The position numbers and the translations under genes are program-made. From Citrobacter sp. On2M (GTDB lineage: Bacteria > Pseudomonadota > Gammaproteobacteria > Enterobacterales > Enterobacteriaceae): a stretch of 64,000 bases of DNA. The stretch lies in contig NZ_WPCV01000005.1 in assembly GCF_018035235.1 (NCBI RefSeq), positions 186,001 through 250,000 on the forward strand, in the 5' to 3' direction. Each line of letters begins with the position of its first letter. The first letter of the stretch is position 1. Below, in pieces: positions 37,653 through 49,629 of this stretch. Below the pieces are notes generated by a model. It was not told the origin of the DNA and searched no databases. It worked only from the letters and a program-made list of their open reading frames with translations.

Positions 37653-38645
37653 TTACTCGCGGAACAGCGCTTCGATATTCAGCCCCTGAGTCTGCAGAAT
37701 TTCACGCAGACGACGCAGACCTTCAACCTGAATCTGGCGAACACGTTCACGAGTGAGGCCAATTTCACGACCCACATCTTCCAGTGTCGCAGCTTCGTAC
37801 CCCAGCAGACCAAAGCGACGTGCCAGCACCTCACGCTGTTTGGCGTTCAGTTCGAACAGCCATTTGACGATGCTCTGTTTCATATCATCGTCTTGCGTGG
37901 TGTCTTCCGGACCGTTTTCCTTTTCATCGGCCAGAATATCCAGCAACGCTTTTTCGGAATCGCCACCCAGCGGGGTGTCTACCGAGGTAATACGCTCGTT
38001 GAGTCGGAGCATACGGCTGACGTCATCAACCGGTTTGTCCAGTTGTTCAGCAATCTCTTCTGCGCTCGGTTCGTGGTCCAGTTTATGCGACAACTCACGC
38101 GCGGTACGCAGATAGACGTTCAGCTCTTTTACAATGTGAATGGGCAGTCGGATCGTACGGGTTTGGTTCATAATTGCCCGTTCGATCGTCTGGCGGATCC
38201 ACCAGGTTGCGTATGTTGAGAAGCGGAACCCGCGTTCCGGGTCAAACTTCTCGACTGCACGGATAAGCCCCAGATTGCCCTCTTCAATCAGGTCCAGCAA
38301 TGCCAGACCACGATTGCCATAACGACGAGCAATCTTCACCACCAGACGCAGGTTACTTTCAATCATGCGACGGCGAGATGCGACATCTCCACGCAGTGCG
38401 CGACGCGCAAAATAAACTTCTTCTTCGGCTGTTAACAGTGGTGAATAACCAATCTCACCAAGGTAAAGCTGAGTCGCGTCCAACACACGCTGTGTGGCCC
38501 CCTGCGATAACAGCTCTTCTTCAGCCAGGTCGTTATCACTGGGTTCCTCTTCACTCAAGGCTTTTTCATCAAAAGCCTCTACTCCGTTCTCATCAAATTC
38601 CGCATCTTCATTTAAATCATGAACTTTCAGCGTATTCTGACTCAT
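37653..38645 (-). CDS. rpoS: RNA polymerase sigma factor RpoS (sigma-S)
   Basis: A 330-residue stationary-phase and general-stress sigma factor, the same length as E. coli. Region 2 has [39 protein letters not shown]..., the -10 recognition segment [16 protein letters not shown] and region 4 [29 protein letters not shown]. Transcribed mainly from a promoter inside nlpD, giving a long leader that is the target of sRNAs such as DsrA, RprA and ArcZ in relatives. No truncation is seen. Confidence 0.97.
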
Positions 38646-38707
38646 AAAGGTGGCTCCTACCCGTGATCCCTAACGGAACTAGCACGTGAAAGCCTGGTTC
38701 CGCCGAA

Positions 38708-39835
38708 TTATCGCTGCGGTAAATAGCGCAGCGGGTTTACGGATTTCCCCTTGTAACGAATTTCAAAATGCAAGCGTGTTGAACTGGTTCCGGTACTACC
38801 CATGGTAGCTATTTTCTGCCCCGCCTTGATTTCTTGTTGTTCCCGGACCAGCATTGTATCGTTATGGGCGTAGGCACTCAGGTAATCATCGTTATGTTTG
38901 ATGATAATAAGATTACCGTAACCACGCAGCGCGTTACCGGCATAGACGACGCGTCCATCTGCGGTCGCGACAATAGCCTGTCCTTTGCTGCCTGCAATGT
39001 CGATTCCTTTATTGCCACCTTCGGTAGCCGCAAAGTTTTCGATCACTTTGCCGTCAGTCGGCCAGCGCCAGGTAGAGATTGGCGAACTGGTTGACGTTGA
39101 GCTTGCAGTTGATTCGGTTGCGCTAACTGCCGGAGCCGTTACAGGCGCTGTGACTACAGTCCCAGCAGGCTTGTTGTTCGGCAACATTTTATTAGCACTT
39201 TGTTCACCTGAATCCTCAGAATACGTAATTGTTGGTTTCGAAGCAACAGCAACGGTGGAATTTTGTGCAGGGTTGGTCACAACTCCTTGCTGTGCTGCAT
39301 CCGCCTGGGTGATGGCATTACCACCAGTAATCGGTGCGCCAGACGCGTTGCCCACTTGCAGAGTTTGACCGACATTCAGGCCATACGGGGCCGGAACGTT
39401 ATTGCGTTGTGCGAGGTCACGGAAATCGTTCCCGGTGATCCAGGCAATATAGAAAAGGGTATCGCCTTTCTTAACAGTATAAGTACTGCCGCCCGTGTAG
39501 CTACCTTTCGGAATATTCCCATACTTACGATTGTATACAATACGACCGTTTTCCATCTGTACAGGTTGCTCTGCTACAGGCTGAATTTGTGTTGGCTGTG
39601 TGGTTGGCCGCTGCACCGGCTGGATCTGTGGCGTCTGCTGTACCGTCGACGTCGAGCCCATTTTTGGTGGAGGCGTAATCAGCATGCCGGAGCTGGTATT
39701 CGTTGATGCAGCGCCGTTAACCGAGCTGACCGGTGCTGGTGGATTCGAGGTATTTGAACAACCTGCCAGCCATAATGAAACCAGTGACAATGCCGCAATA
39801 CGGCTAACGGTAAATTTGTGGCTTCCCGCGCTCAT
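38708..39835 (-). CDS. nlpD: Murein hydrolase activator lipoprotein NlpD
   Basis: A 375-residue outer-membrane lipoprotein that activates the amidase AmiC at the septum. Lipobox LAGC ends near residue 26; a long Pro/Thr/Gln linker follows; LysM domain ([17 protein letters not shown]...) near 120-165; degenerate M23/LytM domain near 265-370. The C-terminal RLHFEIR lacks the full HxH zinc motif, as in other non-catalytic activators. It carries the main rpoS promoter in its body. Confidence 0.96.
   Translation of the reverse strand: MSAGSHKFTVSRIAALSLVSLWLAGCSNTSNPPAPVSSVNGAASTNTSSGMLITPPPKMGSTSTVQQTPQIQPVQRPTTQPTQIQPVAEQPVQMENGRIVYNRKYGNIPKGSYTGGSTYTVKKGDTLFYIAWITGNDFRDLAQRNNVPAPYGLNVGQTLQVGNASGAPITGGNAITQADAAQQGVVTNPAQNSTVAVASKPTITYSEDSGEQSANKMLPNNKPAGTVVTAPVTAPAVSATESTASSTSTSSPISTWRWPTDGKVIENFAATEGGNKGIDIAGSKGQAIVATADGRVVYAGNALRGYGNLIIIKHNDDYLSAYAHNDTMLVREQQEIKAGQKIATMGSTGTSSTRLHFEIRYKGKSVNPLRYLPQR
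39205..39245 (-). promoter_or_regulatory. rpoS main promoter (inside nlpD)
   Basis: On the minus strand, TACGTATTCT (extended -10 TATTCT at 39218-39223) lies about 570 bases upstream of the rpoS ATG, consistent with the ~567-base leader known in E. coli. The position is inferred by homology. Confidence 0.6.
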
Positions 39836-39955
39836 TTATCCCCCAGGAAAAAAATTGGTTAAAACCCATGACGTAATCACCGTGCAAGGCATCGTCACAA
39901 TACGCTTACCTGTTCCAGAATATCCAGGAAAACTCCAGGTATTCACAGCCGATAT

Positions 39956-41317
<1,362 letters not shown>

Positions 41318-41337
<20 letters not shown>

Positions 41338-42367
41338 AATCACCCATTGTGTTAATAAGTTCCCTTACAACACTGGTGGCGAAGCTACCTGCCGGTAGCC
41401 AGAAACGTAACTCAACGGTTACGTCATCCCACCAGTTCCAGCTTAATTGTTGTGGATACAGCAACATAGCGCGACGCGACGCGTCGACTTTCTCGCGCAA
41501 TAACAGAGACTGCAGCGCGGTTTCATCAGCAACAGCGGCTTCTTCAAACGCCAGTGCGTCGCGTTGAGTTCCCCACTCACCGCAGCCCGGCAATGCCGCT
41601 GTTATCATCAATTCTTTCTCATCGACGCGACGCTGTAATTCAGTTTGTTCTTCCTGTGTGGCGACAAACCAGCTTCCGCGCCCCGATAATTGTAGCGCAT
41701 CGCCGTCAACAACTTGATTAAAGTCTGTTTTTTTCAGGCGTTCACTGGCTATCTGATTAAACAACGCGCTACGGGCCGCCGACAACCAAAAACTGCGTTT
41801 ATTGCGATCGCGCACCGGCGCATCGCTTTGCGCCCAGCGCAACGCTCCTTGCAGGTTGCTGCCGCCGATACCAAAACGTTGAGTGCCAAAATAGTTCGGT
41901 ACGCCGCGCTCGCTAATCGCCTGCAAACGCGCTTCAACATCATTTCGCTCACTCACCTCACGCAGCACCAGCGTAAATTCGTTGCCTTTCAGCGCCCCTA
42001 AACGCAGCTTACGCTTGTGGCGCGCGTACTCCAGCACTTTACAACCTTCAAGCTCAAATTTGCTTAAATCAGGCATCGCATTGCCCGGCACGCGCGCGCA
42101 CAGCCACTGTTCCGTGACCGCATGCTTATCTTTCTGCCCGGCAAAGCTGACTTCACGAGCGTGAATTTTCAGGAACTTCGCCAATGCGTCAGCGACAAAA
42201 CGGGTGTTACAGCCGTTTTTCAGGATACGCACCAAAACATGCTCGCCTTCGCCATCCGGTTCAAAGCCTAAATCTTCGACGACGACAAAGTCTTCCGGGT
42301 TTGCTTTCAGGACGCCATGGCCCAGTGGTTTGCCATGGAGATACGTCAGATCTTCAAACGCAGTCAT
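41318..42367 (-). CDS. truD: tRNA pseudouridine synthase TruD
   Basis: A 349-residue enzyme that makes pseudouridine 13 in tRNA-Glu. Catalytic Asp80 lies in [27 protein letters not shown] near 155 is the TruD signature. It overlaps ispF and surE. Confidence 0.96.
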
Positions 42368-42843
42368 TTCGTTGCCTTAATGAGTAACGCCACCGCTTCG
42401 CAGGCAATCCCTTCCCCACGCCCGGTAAAACCGAGTTTTTCCGTGGTGGTCGCTTTCACGTTAACATCTTCCATATGGCAGCCGAGGTCTTCGGCAATAA
42501 ACACACGCATTTGCGGAATGTGAGGCAGCATCTTCGGCGCCTGAGCAATAATCGTCACATCCACATTACCAAGCGTATAGCCTTTGGCCTGAATACGCCG
42601 CCAGGCTTCACGCAATAATTCACGACTATCTGCACCTTTAAAGGCCGGGTCGGTATCCGGGAAGAGTTTACCGATATCCCCCAGCGCGGCCGCGCCAAGC
42701 AGAGCATCGGTTAGCGCATGTAACGCCACATCGCCATCAGAATGCGCCAGCAATCCTTTTTCATACGGAATGCGCACACCACCAATGATAATTGGGCCAA
42801 CGCCGCCAAAAGCGTGTACGTCGAAACCGTGTCCAATTCGCAT
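42364..42843 (-). CDS. ispF: 2-C-methyl-D-erythritol 2,4-cyclodiphosphate synthase IspF
   Basis: A 159-residue MEP-pathway enzyme forming the cyclic diphosphate. Zinc ligands are in [11 protein letters not shown] (Asp8, His10) and [22 protein letters not shown] (His42). The ATG at 42843 gives the E. coli length. A 66-base gap with a 34-base palindrome separates it from ispD. Confidence 0.97.
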   Translation of the reverse strand: MRIGHGFDVHAFGGVGPIIIGGVRIPYEKGLLAHSDGDVALHALTDALLGAAALGDIGKLFPDTDPAFKGADSRELLREAWRRIQAKGYTLGNVDVTIIAQAPKMLPHIPQMRVFIAEDLGCHMEDVNVKATTTEKLGFTGRGEGIACEAVALLIKATK

Positions 42844-42868
42844 TATGTCTTCTCCTGGTATACACATC

Positions 42869-42902
42869 ATCCTTCAAGCTGCCTCGTTGCAGCGTGAAGG
42901 AT
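42869..42902. repeat. 34-bp palindrome between ispD and ispF
   Basis: ATCCTTCA-GCTGC ... GCAGC-TGAAGGAT with a single asymmetric base and a short loop. It looks like a dispersed intergenic palindrome rather than a gene-specific terminator. Confidence 0.6.
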
Positions 42903-42909
42903 AAAGTGT

Positions 42910-43605
42910 CTAGATAGTTCGGGTCAGATAAAATTCCGCCAGCGCCAGGTCTTCCGGGCGGGTGACTTTGATGTTGTCAGCACGTCCTTCAACCAGCTGT
43001 GGATGAAAGCCGCAATATTCCAGCGCCGAGGCTTCGTCCGTAATGGTTGCGCCTTCATTGAGCGCACGCGTCAGGCAGTCGTGCAACAGCTCGCGTGGGA
43101 AAAACTGCGGCGTCAACGCATGCCATAAATCGTTGCGATCGACCGTATGCGCTATGTCTGTTCGCCCCGGCTCCGCGCGCTTCATTGTGTCGCGTACCGG
43201 TGCGGCAAGGATCCCACCGGTACGGCTGGACTCGCTGATTGCCAGCAAACGGGCCAGATCATCCTGGTGCAGACACGGACGCGCGGCATCATGCACCAGC
43301 ACCCAACGGGCCCCCCCTGCGGCTTGCAAACCGGCAAGGACAGAATCGGCACGCTCGTTGCCGCCATCCACCACGGTAATTTGCGGGTGCGCAGCAAGTG
43401 GAAGTTGGGCAAAGCGGCTGTCGCCTGGGCTGATAGCGATGACGACTCGCGTCACCCGGGGATGCGCCAGCAGCGCATCAACCGAGTGTTCGAGAATGGT
43501 TTTATTGCCTATAGAGAGGTACTGCTTAGGACACTCTGTTTGCATTCGGCGGCCAAACCCGGCAGCCGGCACCACGGCGCAAACGTCCAATAAAGTGGCT
43601 GCCAT
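42910..43605 (-). CDS. ispD: 2-C-methyl-D-erythritol 4-phosphate cytidylyltransferase IspD
   Basis: A 231-residue CTP-dependent transferase of the MEP pathway. [18 protein letters not shown] near residue 13 binds [12 protein letters not shown] near 103 and [11 protein letters not shown] near 210 are family blocks. Five residues shorter than E. coli at the C-terminus. It lies 18 bases after ftsB. Confidence 0.96.
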   Translation of the reverse strand: MAATLLDVCAVVPAAGFGRRMQTECPKQYLSIGNKTILEHSVDALLAHPRVTRVVIAISPGDSRFAQLPLAAHPQITVVDGGNERADSVLAGLQAAGGARWVLVHDAARPCLHQDDLARLLAISESSRTGGILAAPVRDTMKRAEPGRTDIAHTVDRNDLWHALTPQFFPRELLHDCLTRALNEGATITDEASALEYCGFHPQLVEGRADNIKVTRPEDLALAEFYLTRTI

Positions 43606-43623
43606 GTTAAATCCCTGGACGGT

Positions 43624-43935
43624 TTATCGATTGTTTTGCCCTACAGTCTGAGCGCGTTTAGACGCGTCAGGCACCAGACGATAAAAGGTTTCGCCCGGCT
43701 TAGTCATACTAAGTTCGTTGCGCGCACGCTCCTCAATAGCCTCTTGTCCGCCATTGAGATCGTCAATTTCGGCAAAAAGCTGATCGTTACGCGCTTTAAG
43801 TTTCGCGTTTGTAGCTTGCTGCGCAGCAACATCATCGTTGACGCGACTATAGTCATGTATGCCGTTCTTACCGAACCACAGCGAATACTGCAGCCAGACT
43901 AATAAAGCCAGCAACAGCAGCGTTAGTTTACCCAT
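43624..43935 (-). CDS. ftsB: Cell division protein FtsB
   Basis: A 103-residue bitopic protein that forms the FtsQLB complex. One N-terminal transmembrane segment (about 4-21) is followed by a periplasmic coiled coil (about 28-75, with [19 protein letters not shown]). Length as in E. coli. Upstream of ispDF, as usual. Confidence 0.96.
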   Translation of the reverse strand: MGKLTLLLLALLVWLQYSLWFGKNGIHDYSRVNDDVAAQQATNAKLKARNDQLFAEIDDLNGGQEAIEERARNELSMTKPGETFYRLVPDASKRAQTVGQNNR

Positions 43936-44018
43936 CCTGCCCCCTGAAAAACGGCATTAACATCCCATAATTTCCGCAGACAACTTTACATCAACGGTCG
44001 GGAATGCCGCGACAACGC

Positions 44019-44041
44019 GGGCAAATGTACCACATTTGCCC
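44019..44041. repeat. Perfect stem-loop in the ygbE-ftsB gap
   Basis: GGGCAAATGT / ACATTTGCCC, a 10-bp perfect stem with a 3-base loop, between ygbE and ftsB. It could end the ygbE transcript although no T-tract follows. Confidence 0.5.
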
Positions 44042-44149
44042 ATTGTTACGTATACCCCGTGTAAGGAGAACATAATCTCATTGTTGGTTACGGTTTGAAT
44101 TATGACCAGAGAGTGAACAACGTGGCGATTGTTAAAAAAGGGCGTTTAC

Positions 44150-44473
44150 CTAACCCAGCAACCATAGAAATAGTGCGCCAAACATCGCCCCAACCACCAA
44201 CAGGGTGCAGATAATGCTCAGCAGCAACCGTCCCTTCAATAGCGAGTGCAAAGCAATACCCGCGACAATCGCCACGGGCAGCAATGCGAGGAAAAAGGGC
44301 CAGGTATAAATGAAGAAAAACAGTGTATTAGGGCCATACATCAGACACGGGAATCCCAGCGCCAACAACCACGCGATAAAACCGACCACGGCCCCCGGTA
44401 GTGACCAGGTGGTTTCGTCGTCGGCGGCGAAGGTATCCGACTCTGTAATAGTAATGTTATGGCTGTTACGCAT
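44150..44473 (-). CDS. ygbE: YgbE, DUF3561-family inner-membrane protein
   Basis: A 107-residue protein with about three hydrophobic helices and a polar N-terminus (MRNSHNITITESDTFAADDETTWSLPG). Function unknown. Position between cysC and ftsB matches E. coli. Confidence 0.93.
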   Translation of the reverse strand: MRNSHNITITESDTFAADDETTWSLPGAVVGFIAWLLALGFPCLMYGPNTLFFFIYTWPFFLALLPVAIVAGIALHSLLKGRLLLSIICTLLVVGAMFGALFLWLLG

Positions 44474-44520
44474 ATCTAATCCTGTGACCGTGACTGACCG
44501 GGCATGTGAGCTCGGGTGTC

Positions 44521-45126
44521 TCAGGATCTGATAATATCTTCCTGCCTCAGCAGGTCTAATAATTGGGGTACCAAATTTGTTACCAATTGTTCACCATTAA
44601 GATGAATCTCTGGCGATTCAGGCGCTTCGTATACTGAATCAATTCCGGTGAAATTGCGCAACTCACCCGCCCGCGCTTTTTTATACAGCCCTTTTGGATC
44701 GCGTGCTTCACACGTTGCTAATGGCGTATCGACAAAAACCTCAATAAAACGCCCTTCGCCAACCCGCTCGCGGACCATTTTGCGCTCGGCGCGATGCGGC
44801 GAGATAAAGGCGGTCAACACCACAAGACCCGCATCCACCATCAGGTTAGCCACTTCACCAACCCGACGAATATTCTCCTTACGATCGGCATCACTAAATC
44901 CAAGATCGCTGCACAGACCGTGACGCACGTTATCGCCATCCAAAAGATAAGTACTCACCCCCAGCTTATGCAACGCTTCTTCCAGCGCCCCTGCTACCGT
45001 GGATTTACCGGAACCTGACAGCCCGGTAAACCACAGCACAACACCACGATGACCGTGGCGTTGTTCCCGCTGTTGCGGTGTAACAGGATGGGCATGCCAG
45101 ACGACGTTTTCGTCATGCAGCGCCAT
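44521..45126 (-). CDS. cysC: Adenylylsulfate kinase CysC
   Basis: A 201-residue kinase that phosphorylates APS to PAPS. Walker [10 protein letters not shown] near residue 35, DGDNVRHGL near 63 and [10 protein letters not shown] near 125 are seen. Third gene of cysDNC; its ATG overlaps the cysN stop (TAATG). Confidence 0.97.
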   Translation of the reverse strand: MALHDENVVWHAHPVTPQQREQRHGHRGVVLWFTGLSGSGKSTVAGALEEALHKLGVSTYLLDGDNVRHGLCSDLGFSDADRKENIRRVGEVANLMVDAGLVVLTAFISPHRAERKMVRERVGEGRFIEVFVDTPLATCEARDPKGLYKKARAGELRNFTGIDSVYEAPESPEIHLNGEQLVTNLVPQLLDLLRQEDIIRS

Positions 45127-46553
45127 TATTGTCCTCCCAGCAGATCGCGCGCGCCCCAGTGTGGGAAGTGGCGACGCACCAGCGCATTAAACTCCAGCTC
45201 AAACGCGCTGAACTGAGAAGCCGCCGCGTGCTCCTGAATGATTGGCTCACGTACTAACCCCGCGCCAACGGTAACGTTGGTCAGGCGGTCAATAATAATC
45301 AGCCCGCCCGTTACCGGGTTCTGTTGATAGGTATCCAGCACCAGCGGCTCATCAAAGGTGAGATTAACCAGACCGATGCCGTTTAGCGGTAGCGCTTCAA
45401 CGTCACGTTGGGTAAGGTTATTAATATCGACCTGGTACTGCACGCTATCAACGCGTGCGCGGGTCTTCTTGCCTGCAACTTTGATGTCGTAACTCTGTCC
45501 AGGCGACAGTGGTTGTTCCGCCATCCAAACCACATCAATGGCAGCGCTTTGTACCGCCGGCAAAGCCTCGCCGGCATCAAGCAGCAGATCGCCCCGGCTG
45601 ATGTCGATCTCATCTTTCAATACCAGGGTTATCGCTTCCCCCGCATGCGCTTCCTGCAAGTCGCCATCAAACGTGACGATCCGCGCAACGCTGGACTCAA
45701 CGCCGGACGGCAGTACTTTGACGCGCTGCCCGACCTTCACGCTACCGGAGGCCAGCGTTCCGGCATAACCACGAAAATCCAGATTCGGTCGGTTCACATA
45801 CTGCACCGGGAAACGCATCGGTTGCGTATCAACACTACGTTGAATCTCAACGGTTTCAAGCACTTCCAGCAGCGTCGGACCGCTGTACCACAGCATGCTG
45901 GCGCTTTGCGAAGCCACGTTGTCGCCTTCCAGCGCAGAGAGCGGCACAAACCGGATATCCAGGTTGCCCGGCAACTGTTCAGCAAAAGTAAGATAATCTT
46001 CGCGAATGCGGTTAAATGTCTCTTCGCTAAAGTCCACCAGATCCATTTTGTTGATCGCCACCACCAGGTGTTTGATCCCAAGCAGCGTGGAGATAAAGCT
46101 ATGACGACGAGTCTGATCCAGTACGCCTTTACGCGCATCGATCAGCAGGATCGCCAGGTCGCAGGTCGACGCACCGGTGGCCATGTTACGGGTGTACTGC
46201 TCATGACCCGGGGTATCCGCAATGATAAATTTACGCTTCTCGGTAGAGAAATAACGGTAAGCCACGTCGATGGTGATGCCCTGCTCACGCTCGGCCTGTA
46301 AGCCGTCAACCAATAACGCCAGATCGAGCTTTTCGCCCTGGGTGCCGTGACGTTTGCTGTCGTTGTGCAGCGATGAAAGCTGGTCTTCATAAATCTGACG
46401 CGTGTCATGCAGCAGGCGACCAATCAGGGTACTTTTCCCGTCATCCACGCTACCGCAGGTTAAAAAACGCAGCAGACTTTTATGTTGCTGGGCGACCATC
46501 CAGGCTTCAACGCCGCCTTCATTAGCAATTTGTTGTGCAAGTGTCGTATTCAT
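45126..46553 (-). CDS. cysN: Sulfate adenylyltransferase GTPase subunit CysN
   Basis: A 475-residue EF-Tu-like GTPase that drives APS synthesis with CysD. GTP motifs are GSVDDGKST near residue 34, [12 protein letters not shown] near 112 and NKMD near 168, followed by two beta-barrel domains. 9 bases after cysD. Confidence 0.97.
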   Translation of the reverse strand: MNTTLAQQIANEGGVEAWMVAQQHKSLLRFLTCGSVDDGKSTLIGRLLHDTRQIYEDQLSSLHNDSKRHGTQGEKLDLALLVDGLQAEREQGITIDVAYRYFSTEKRKFIIADTPGHEQYTRNMATGASTCDLAILLIDARKGVLDQTRRHSFISTLLGIKHLVVAINKMDLVDFSEETFNRIREDYLTFAEQLPGNLDIRFVPLSALEGDNVASQSASMLWYSGPTLLEVLETVEIQRSVDTQPMRFPVQYVNRPNLDFRGYAGTLASGSVKVGQRVKVLPSGVESSVARIVTFDGDLQEAHAGEAITLVLKDEIDISRGDLLLDAGEALPAVQSAAIDVVWMAEQPLSPGQSYDIKVAGKKTRARVDSVQYQVDINNLTQRDVEALPLNGIGLVNLTFDEPLVLDTYQQNPVTGGLIIIDRLTNVTVGAGLVREPIIQEHAAASQFSAFELEFNALVRRHFPHWGARDLLGGQ

Positions 46554-46562
46554 GGCGGCTCC

Positions 46563-47471
46563 TTAGAAATACCCCTGACGTTTCTTCAGCTCCATGGAGC
46601 CCGCCTGGTCGCGGTCAATCACGCGGCCCTGACGTTCACTGGTGGTTGAGACCAGCATCTCTTCAATAATTTCCGGCAGCGTCTGCGCATGCGACTCCAC
46701 CGCCCCCGTCAGCGGCCAGCAGCCGAGCGTGCGAAAACGTACCATGCGTTTTTTAATCACTTCCCCAGGTTGCAGATCGATTCTGTCGTCATCAATCATC
46801 ATCAACATGCCGTCGCGTTCCAGCACCGGACGCTCCGCCGCCAGGTACAGCGGTACGATGTCGATGTTTTCCAGCCAGATGTACTGCCAGATATCCTGTT
46901 CGGTCCAGTTGGAGAGCGGGAATACGCGAATACTTTCACCTTTATTAATTTGTCCGTTGTAGTTGTGCCACAGTTCCGGACGCTGGTTTTTCGGGTCCCA
47001 GCGATGAAAACGATCGCGGAAAGAATAGATGCGTTCTTTAGCGCGCGATTTCTCTTCGTCACGGCGAGCGCCACCGAACGCGGCGTCAAAACCGTATTTG
47101 TTCAGCGCCTGCTTCAATCCCTCGGTTTTCATAATGTCGGTATGTTTGGCGCTACCGTGGACAAACGGGTTGATGCCCATCGCCACCCCTTCCGGGTTTT
47201 TATGCACCAGCAGTTCGCAGCCATAGGCTTTCGCCGTACGGTCACGAAATTCGTACATCTCGCTGAATTTCCAGCCGGTATCAACGTGCAGCAGAGGAAA
47301 CGGCAGCGTGCCAGGATAAAACGCTTTACGCGCCAGATGCAGCATTACGCTGGAATCTTTGCCGATGGAATACATCATCACCGGATTAGAAAACTCGGCG
47401 GCCACCTCACGAATGATATGGATGCTTTCCGCTTCCAGTTGCCGCAGGTGGGTAAGTCGTTTTTGATCCAT
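46563..47471 (-). CDS. cysD: Sulfate adenylyltransferase catalytic subunit CysD
   Basis: A 302-residue PP-loop (adenylation) enzyme that makes APS from ATP and sulfate. [17 protein letters not shown] near residue 36 is the PP motif. First gene of cysDNC, with a promoter match upstream. Confidence 0.97.
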   Translation of the reverse strand: MDQKRLTHLRQLEAESIHIIREVAAEFSNPVMMYSIGKDSSVMLHLARKAFYPGTLPFPLLHVDTGWKFSEMYEFRDRTAKAYGCELLVHKNPEGVAMGINPFVHGSAKHTDIMKTEGLKQALNKYGFDAAFGGARRDEEKSRAKERIYSFRDRFHRWDPKNQRPELWHNYNGQINKGESIRVFPLSNWTEQDIWQYIWLENIDIVPLYLAAERPVLERDGMLMMIDDDRIDLQPGEVIKKRMVRFRTLGCWPLTGAVESHAQTLPEIIEEMLVSTTSERQGRVIDRDQAGSMELKKRQGYF

Positions 47472-47522
47472 AACCGTTCCTATGTAATGCCGTTATTTTG
47501 CTAACGATGCTCAGATAACCTG

Positions 47523-47551
47523 ACTATAGGGAGGGCAAGAGGGCGAATGAA
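47523..47551 (-). promoter_or_regulatory. cysDNC promoter
   Basis: On the minus strand TTCATT, 17 bases, TATAGT, about 50 bases before cysD. In relatives CysB with N-acetylserine activates it; the purine/pyrimidine-rich DNA upstream could hold CysB sites, which I did not define. Confidence 0.55.
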
Positions 47552-47725
47552 ATTACGAATTGGAATGAGTAGTTCCTCAAAGGAATAACGATCCGGAAAA
47601 GCAAATATCAAAAAGTGCTTAAGCTACCGGATTTCGGGCATTTAGGAGCAAATGAAATTGTTTTACCTCGATCACAGTTTCATACTAGCGGCTGAAAATT
47701 TCTGCTTGGTATTTAAGGACTCATT

Positions 47726-48769
47726 ATGTTTTCCGCAACGCGCCACCTTATTGCTGCCATGGCGCTCGGCGCGTGTTTTATCCTTCCAGCACAGGCAACA
47801 TCCTCCAAACCTGGAGATATCGCAAATACCCAGGCTCGATATATCGCAACGTTTTTCCCGGGCCGCGTGACGGGATCTCCGGCTGAAATGTTATCTGCTG
47901 ATTATATACGTCAGCAATTCCAGCAGATGGGCTACAGCAGTGATATTCGGACGTTTAATAGCCGTTATGTTTATACCGCCAAAAATAACCGTAAAAACTG
48001 GCATAACGTAACGGGAAGCACCGTTATTGCAGCACATGAAGGTAAAGCGCCGCAGCAGATTATTATCATGGCGCATCTCGACACCTACGCTGCACAAAGC
48101 GACGCCGATTCAGATGCCAATCTGGGTGGGTTAACCCTGCAAGGTATCGACGACAACGCTGCAGGCGTTGGCGTAATGCTGGAACTGGCGGAAAAACTCA
48201 AAGACGTGCCGACGCAGTACGGCATCCGATTTATTGCCACCAGCGGCGAGGAAGAAGGCAAACTCGGCGCAGAAAACATTCTGAAACGAATGAGTGCCGC
48301 CGAGAAGAAAAACACGCTGCTGGTGATTAACCTCGATAATTTGATCGTCGGGGATAAACTCTATTTCAACAGCGGTAAGAAAACCCCGGAAGCAGTTCGA
48401 AAACTGACGCGCGACCGGGCGCTGGCTATCGCGCATAGTCGCGGGATTGTAGCCAGTACCAATCCGGGCCTGAACAAAGACTATCCGAAGGGAACAGGAT
48501 GTTGTAACGATTCGGAAGTCTTCGACGACGCGGGTATTGCCGTGCTCTCCGTTGAAGCGACTAACTGGAGCCTGGGCAAGAAAGATGGCTACCAACAGCG
48601 CGCCAAAAGCGCCTCGTTCCCGGCTGGCAACAGCTGGCATGATGTGCGACTGGATAACCAGCAGCATATCGATAAAGCCTTACCGGGCCGGATAGAGCGC
48701 CGTAGCCGCGACGTGGTACGCATTATGCTGCCGCTGGTAAAAGAACTGGCGAAAGCAGATAAATCCTGA
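47726..48769 (+). CDS. iap: Alkaline phosphatase isozyme conversion aminopeptidase Iap
   Basis: A 347-residue exported M28 aminopeptidase that trims the N-terminal Arg of alkaline phosphatase. Signal peptide ends near residue 24 (LPAQA). Zinc and active-site motifs are MAHLDTYA near 112, DDNAAGVG near 138 and SGEEEGKLG near 171. AAGGA precedes the ATG. In E. coli a CRISPR-Cas locus follows; here cysH follows after 44 bases. Confidence 0.95.
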   Translation: MFSATRHLIAAMALGACFILPAQATSSKPGDIANTQARYIATFFPGRVTGSPAEMLSADYIRQQFQQMGYSSDIRTFNSRYVYTAKNNRKNWHNVTGSTVIAAHEGKAPQQIIIMAHLDTYAAQSDADSDANLGGLTLQGIDDNAAGVGVMLELAEKLKDVPTQYGIRFIATSGEEEGKLGAENILKRMSAAEKKNTLLVINLDNLIVGDKLYFNSGKKTPEAVRKLTRDRALAIAHSRGIVASTNPGLNKDYPKGTGCCNDSEVFDDAGIAVLSVEATNWSLGKKDGYQQRAKSASFPAGNSWHDVRLDNQQHIDKALPGRIERRSRDVVRIMLPLVKELAKADKS

Positions 48770-48772
48770 AGA

Positions 48773-48808
48773 AGCAGTCCGGTAATATGTAAACGTTACC
48801 GGGCTGCT
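48773..48808. terminator. Convergent terminator between iap and cysH
   Basis: A 13-bp stem (AGCAGTCCGGTAA / TTACCGGGCTGCT, one G-T pair) with a 10-base loop, filling the iap-cysH gap. Confidence 0.7.
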
Positions 48809-48813
48809 AGCTG

Positions 48814-49548
48814 TCACCCTTCGTGCAGCCCGCACTCGCGCTTGAGCCCAAAGAACCGCGTCTCTTCTTCCGCCATTCCCGGCTCCCATTTGCGGGTGGT
48901 ATGCGTATCGCCGACTGACAGATAGCCCTGGTCCCACAGCGGATGGTATTTCAGGCCGTGCTTTTGCAGATACTGGTAAACCGTACGGTTGTCCCAGTCG
49001 ATAATCGGCAGCACTTTAAACACGCCACGCTGAATAGCCAACACCGGCAAATGCGCACGACTGCCGGACTGTTCGCGACGCAAACCAGCAAACCAGGTTT
49101 GCGCGTCGAGTTCCTGTAGCGCCCGGTTCATCGGCTCGACTTTGTTGATGTCATTGTATTTTTCAATGCCTTCAACGCCCTGTTCCCACAGCTTACCGTA
49201 ACGTGCTTCCTGCCAGGCGGCGCTCTCTTTCGCGCGATAAACCTGGAGATTCAGCTTGAGTTTGTCCGTTAACTCGTCAATAAACTGGTAGGTTTCAGGG
49301 AACAGGTAGCCGGTATCGGTCAGGATCACCGGGATATCCGGGCGGATCTGATTCACCAGATGCAGACTCACTGCTGCCTGAATACCGAAGCTTGATGACA
49401 GCACATATTCACCTGGCAGGTTTTCCAGCGCCCACGCCACGCGATCCTCGGCACTCAGTTTTTCCAGTTCGGCGTTGGTTTCGGCCAGCGCCAGCACGCG
49501 CTCGACTTTTGGCAGGTCGTTCAACGCGTTGAGATCGAGTTTGGACAT
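48814..49548 (-). CDS. cysH: PAPS reductase CysH
   Basis: A 244-residue thioredoxin-dependent enzyme reducing PAPS to sulfite. It has the PP-loop [14 protein letters not shown] near residue 50 and the catalytic cysteine in the terminal ECGLHEG. The ATG at 49548 has GAGG upstream and gives the E. coli length; the frame extends upstream into a BIME-like repeat. Last gene of cysJIH. Confidence 0.96.
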   Translation of the reverse strand: MSKLDLNALNDLPKVERVLALAETNAELEKLSAEDRVAWALENLPGEYVLSSSFGIQAAVSLHLVNQIRPDIPVILTDTGYLFPETYQFIDELTDKLKLNLQVYRAKESAAWQEARYGKLWEQGVEGIEKYNDINKVEPMNRALQELDAQTWFAGLRREQSGSRAHLPVLAIQRGVFKVLPIIDWDNRTVYQYLQKHGLKYHPLWDQGYLSVGDTHTTRKWEPGMAEEETRFFGLKRECGLHEG

Positions 49549-49567
49549 AAGTTCCTCGCTGTTTGCC

Positions 49568-49623
49568 TTGCCAAATGGCGCGCGTAGCAGGTCTGTAGGT
49601 CTGATAAGCGCGCCATCCGGCAA
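49568..49623. repeat. BIME-like palindrome between cysI and cysH
   Basis: Two REP-type arms, TTGCCAAATGGCGCGC and GCGCGCCATCCGGCAA, pair over 16 positions with two mismatches around a 24-base loop. It may stabilise the upstream cysJI mRNA and lower cysH readthrough. Confidence 0.7.
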
Positions 49624-49629
49624 TTCACA

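Noticed and set aside
45408-46301. 297-residue plus-strand ORF opposite cysN
   Set aside because: Shadow of cysN, without SD or domain.
46689-47504. 271-residue plus-strand ORF opposite cysD
   Set aside because: Shadow of cysD, with arginine/histidine-rich composition.
48770-48813. CRISPR repeats at the iap-cysH junction
   Set aside because: The gap contains only one hairpin terminator; no repeat resembling the type I-E consensus.
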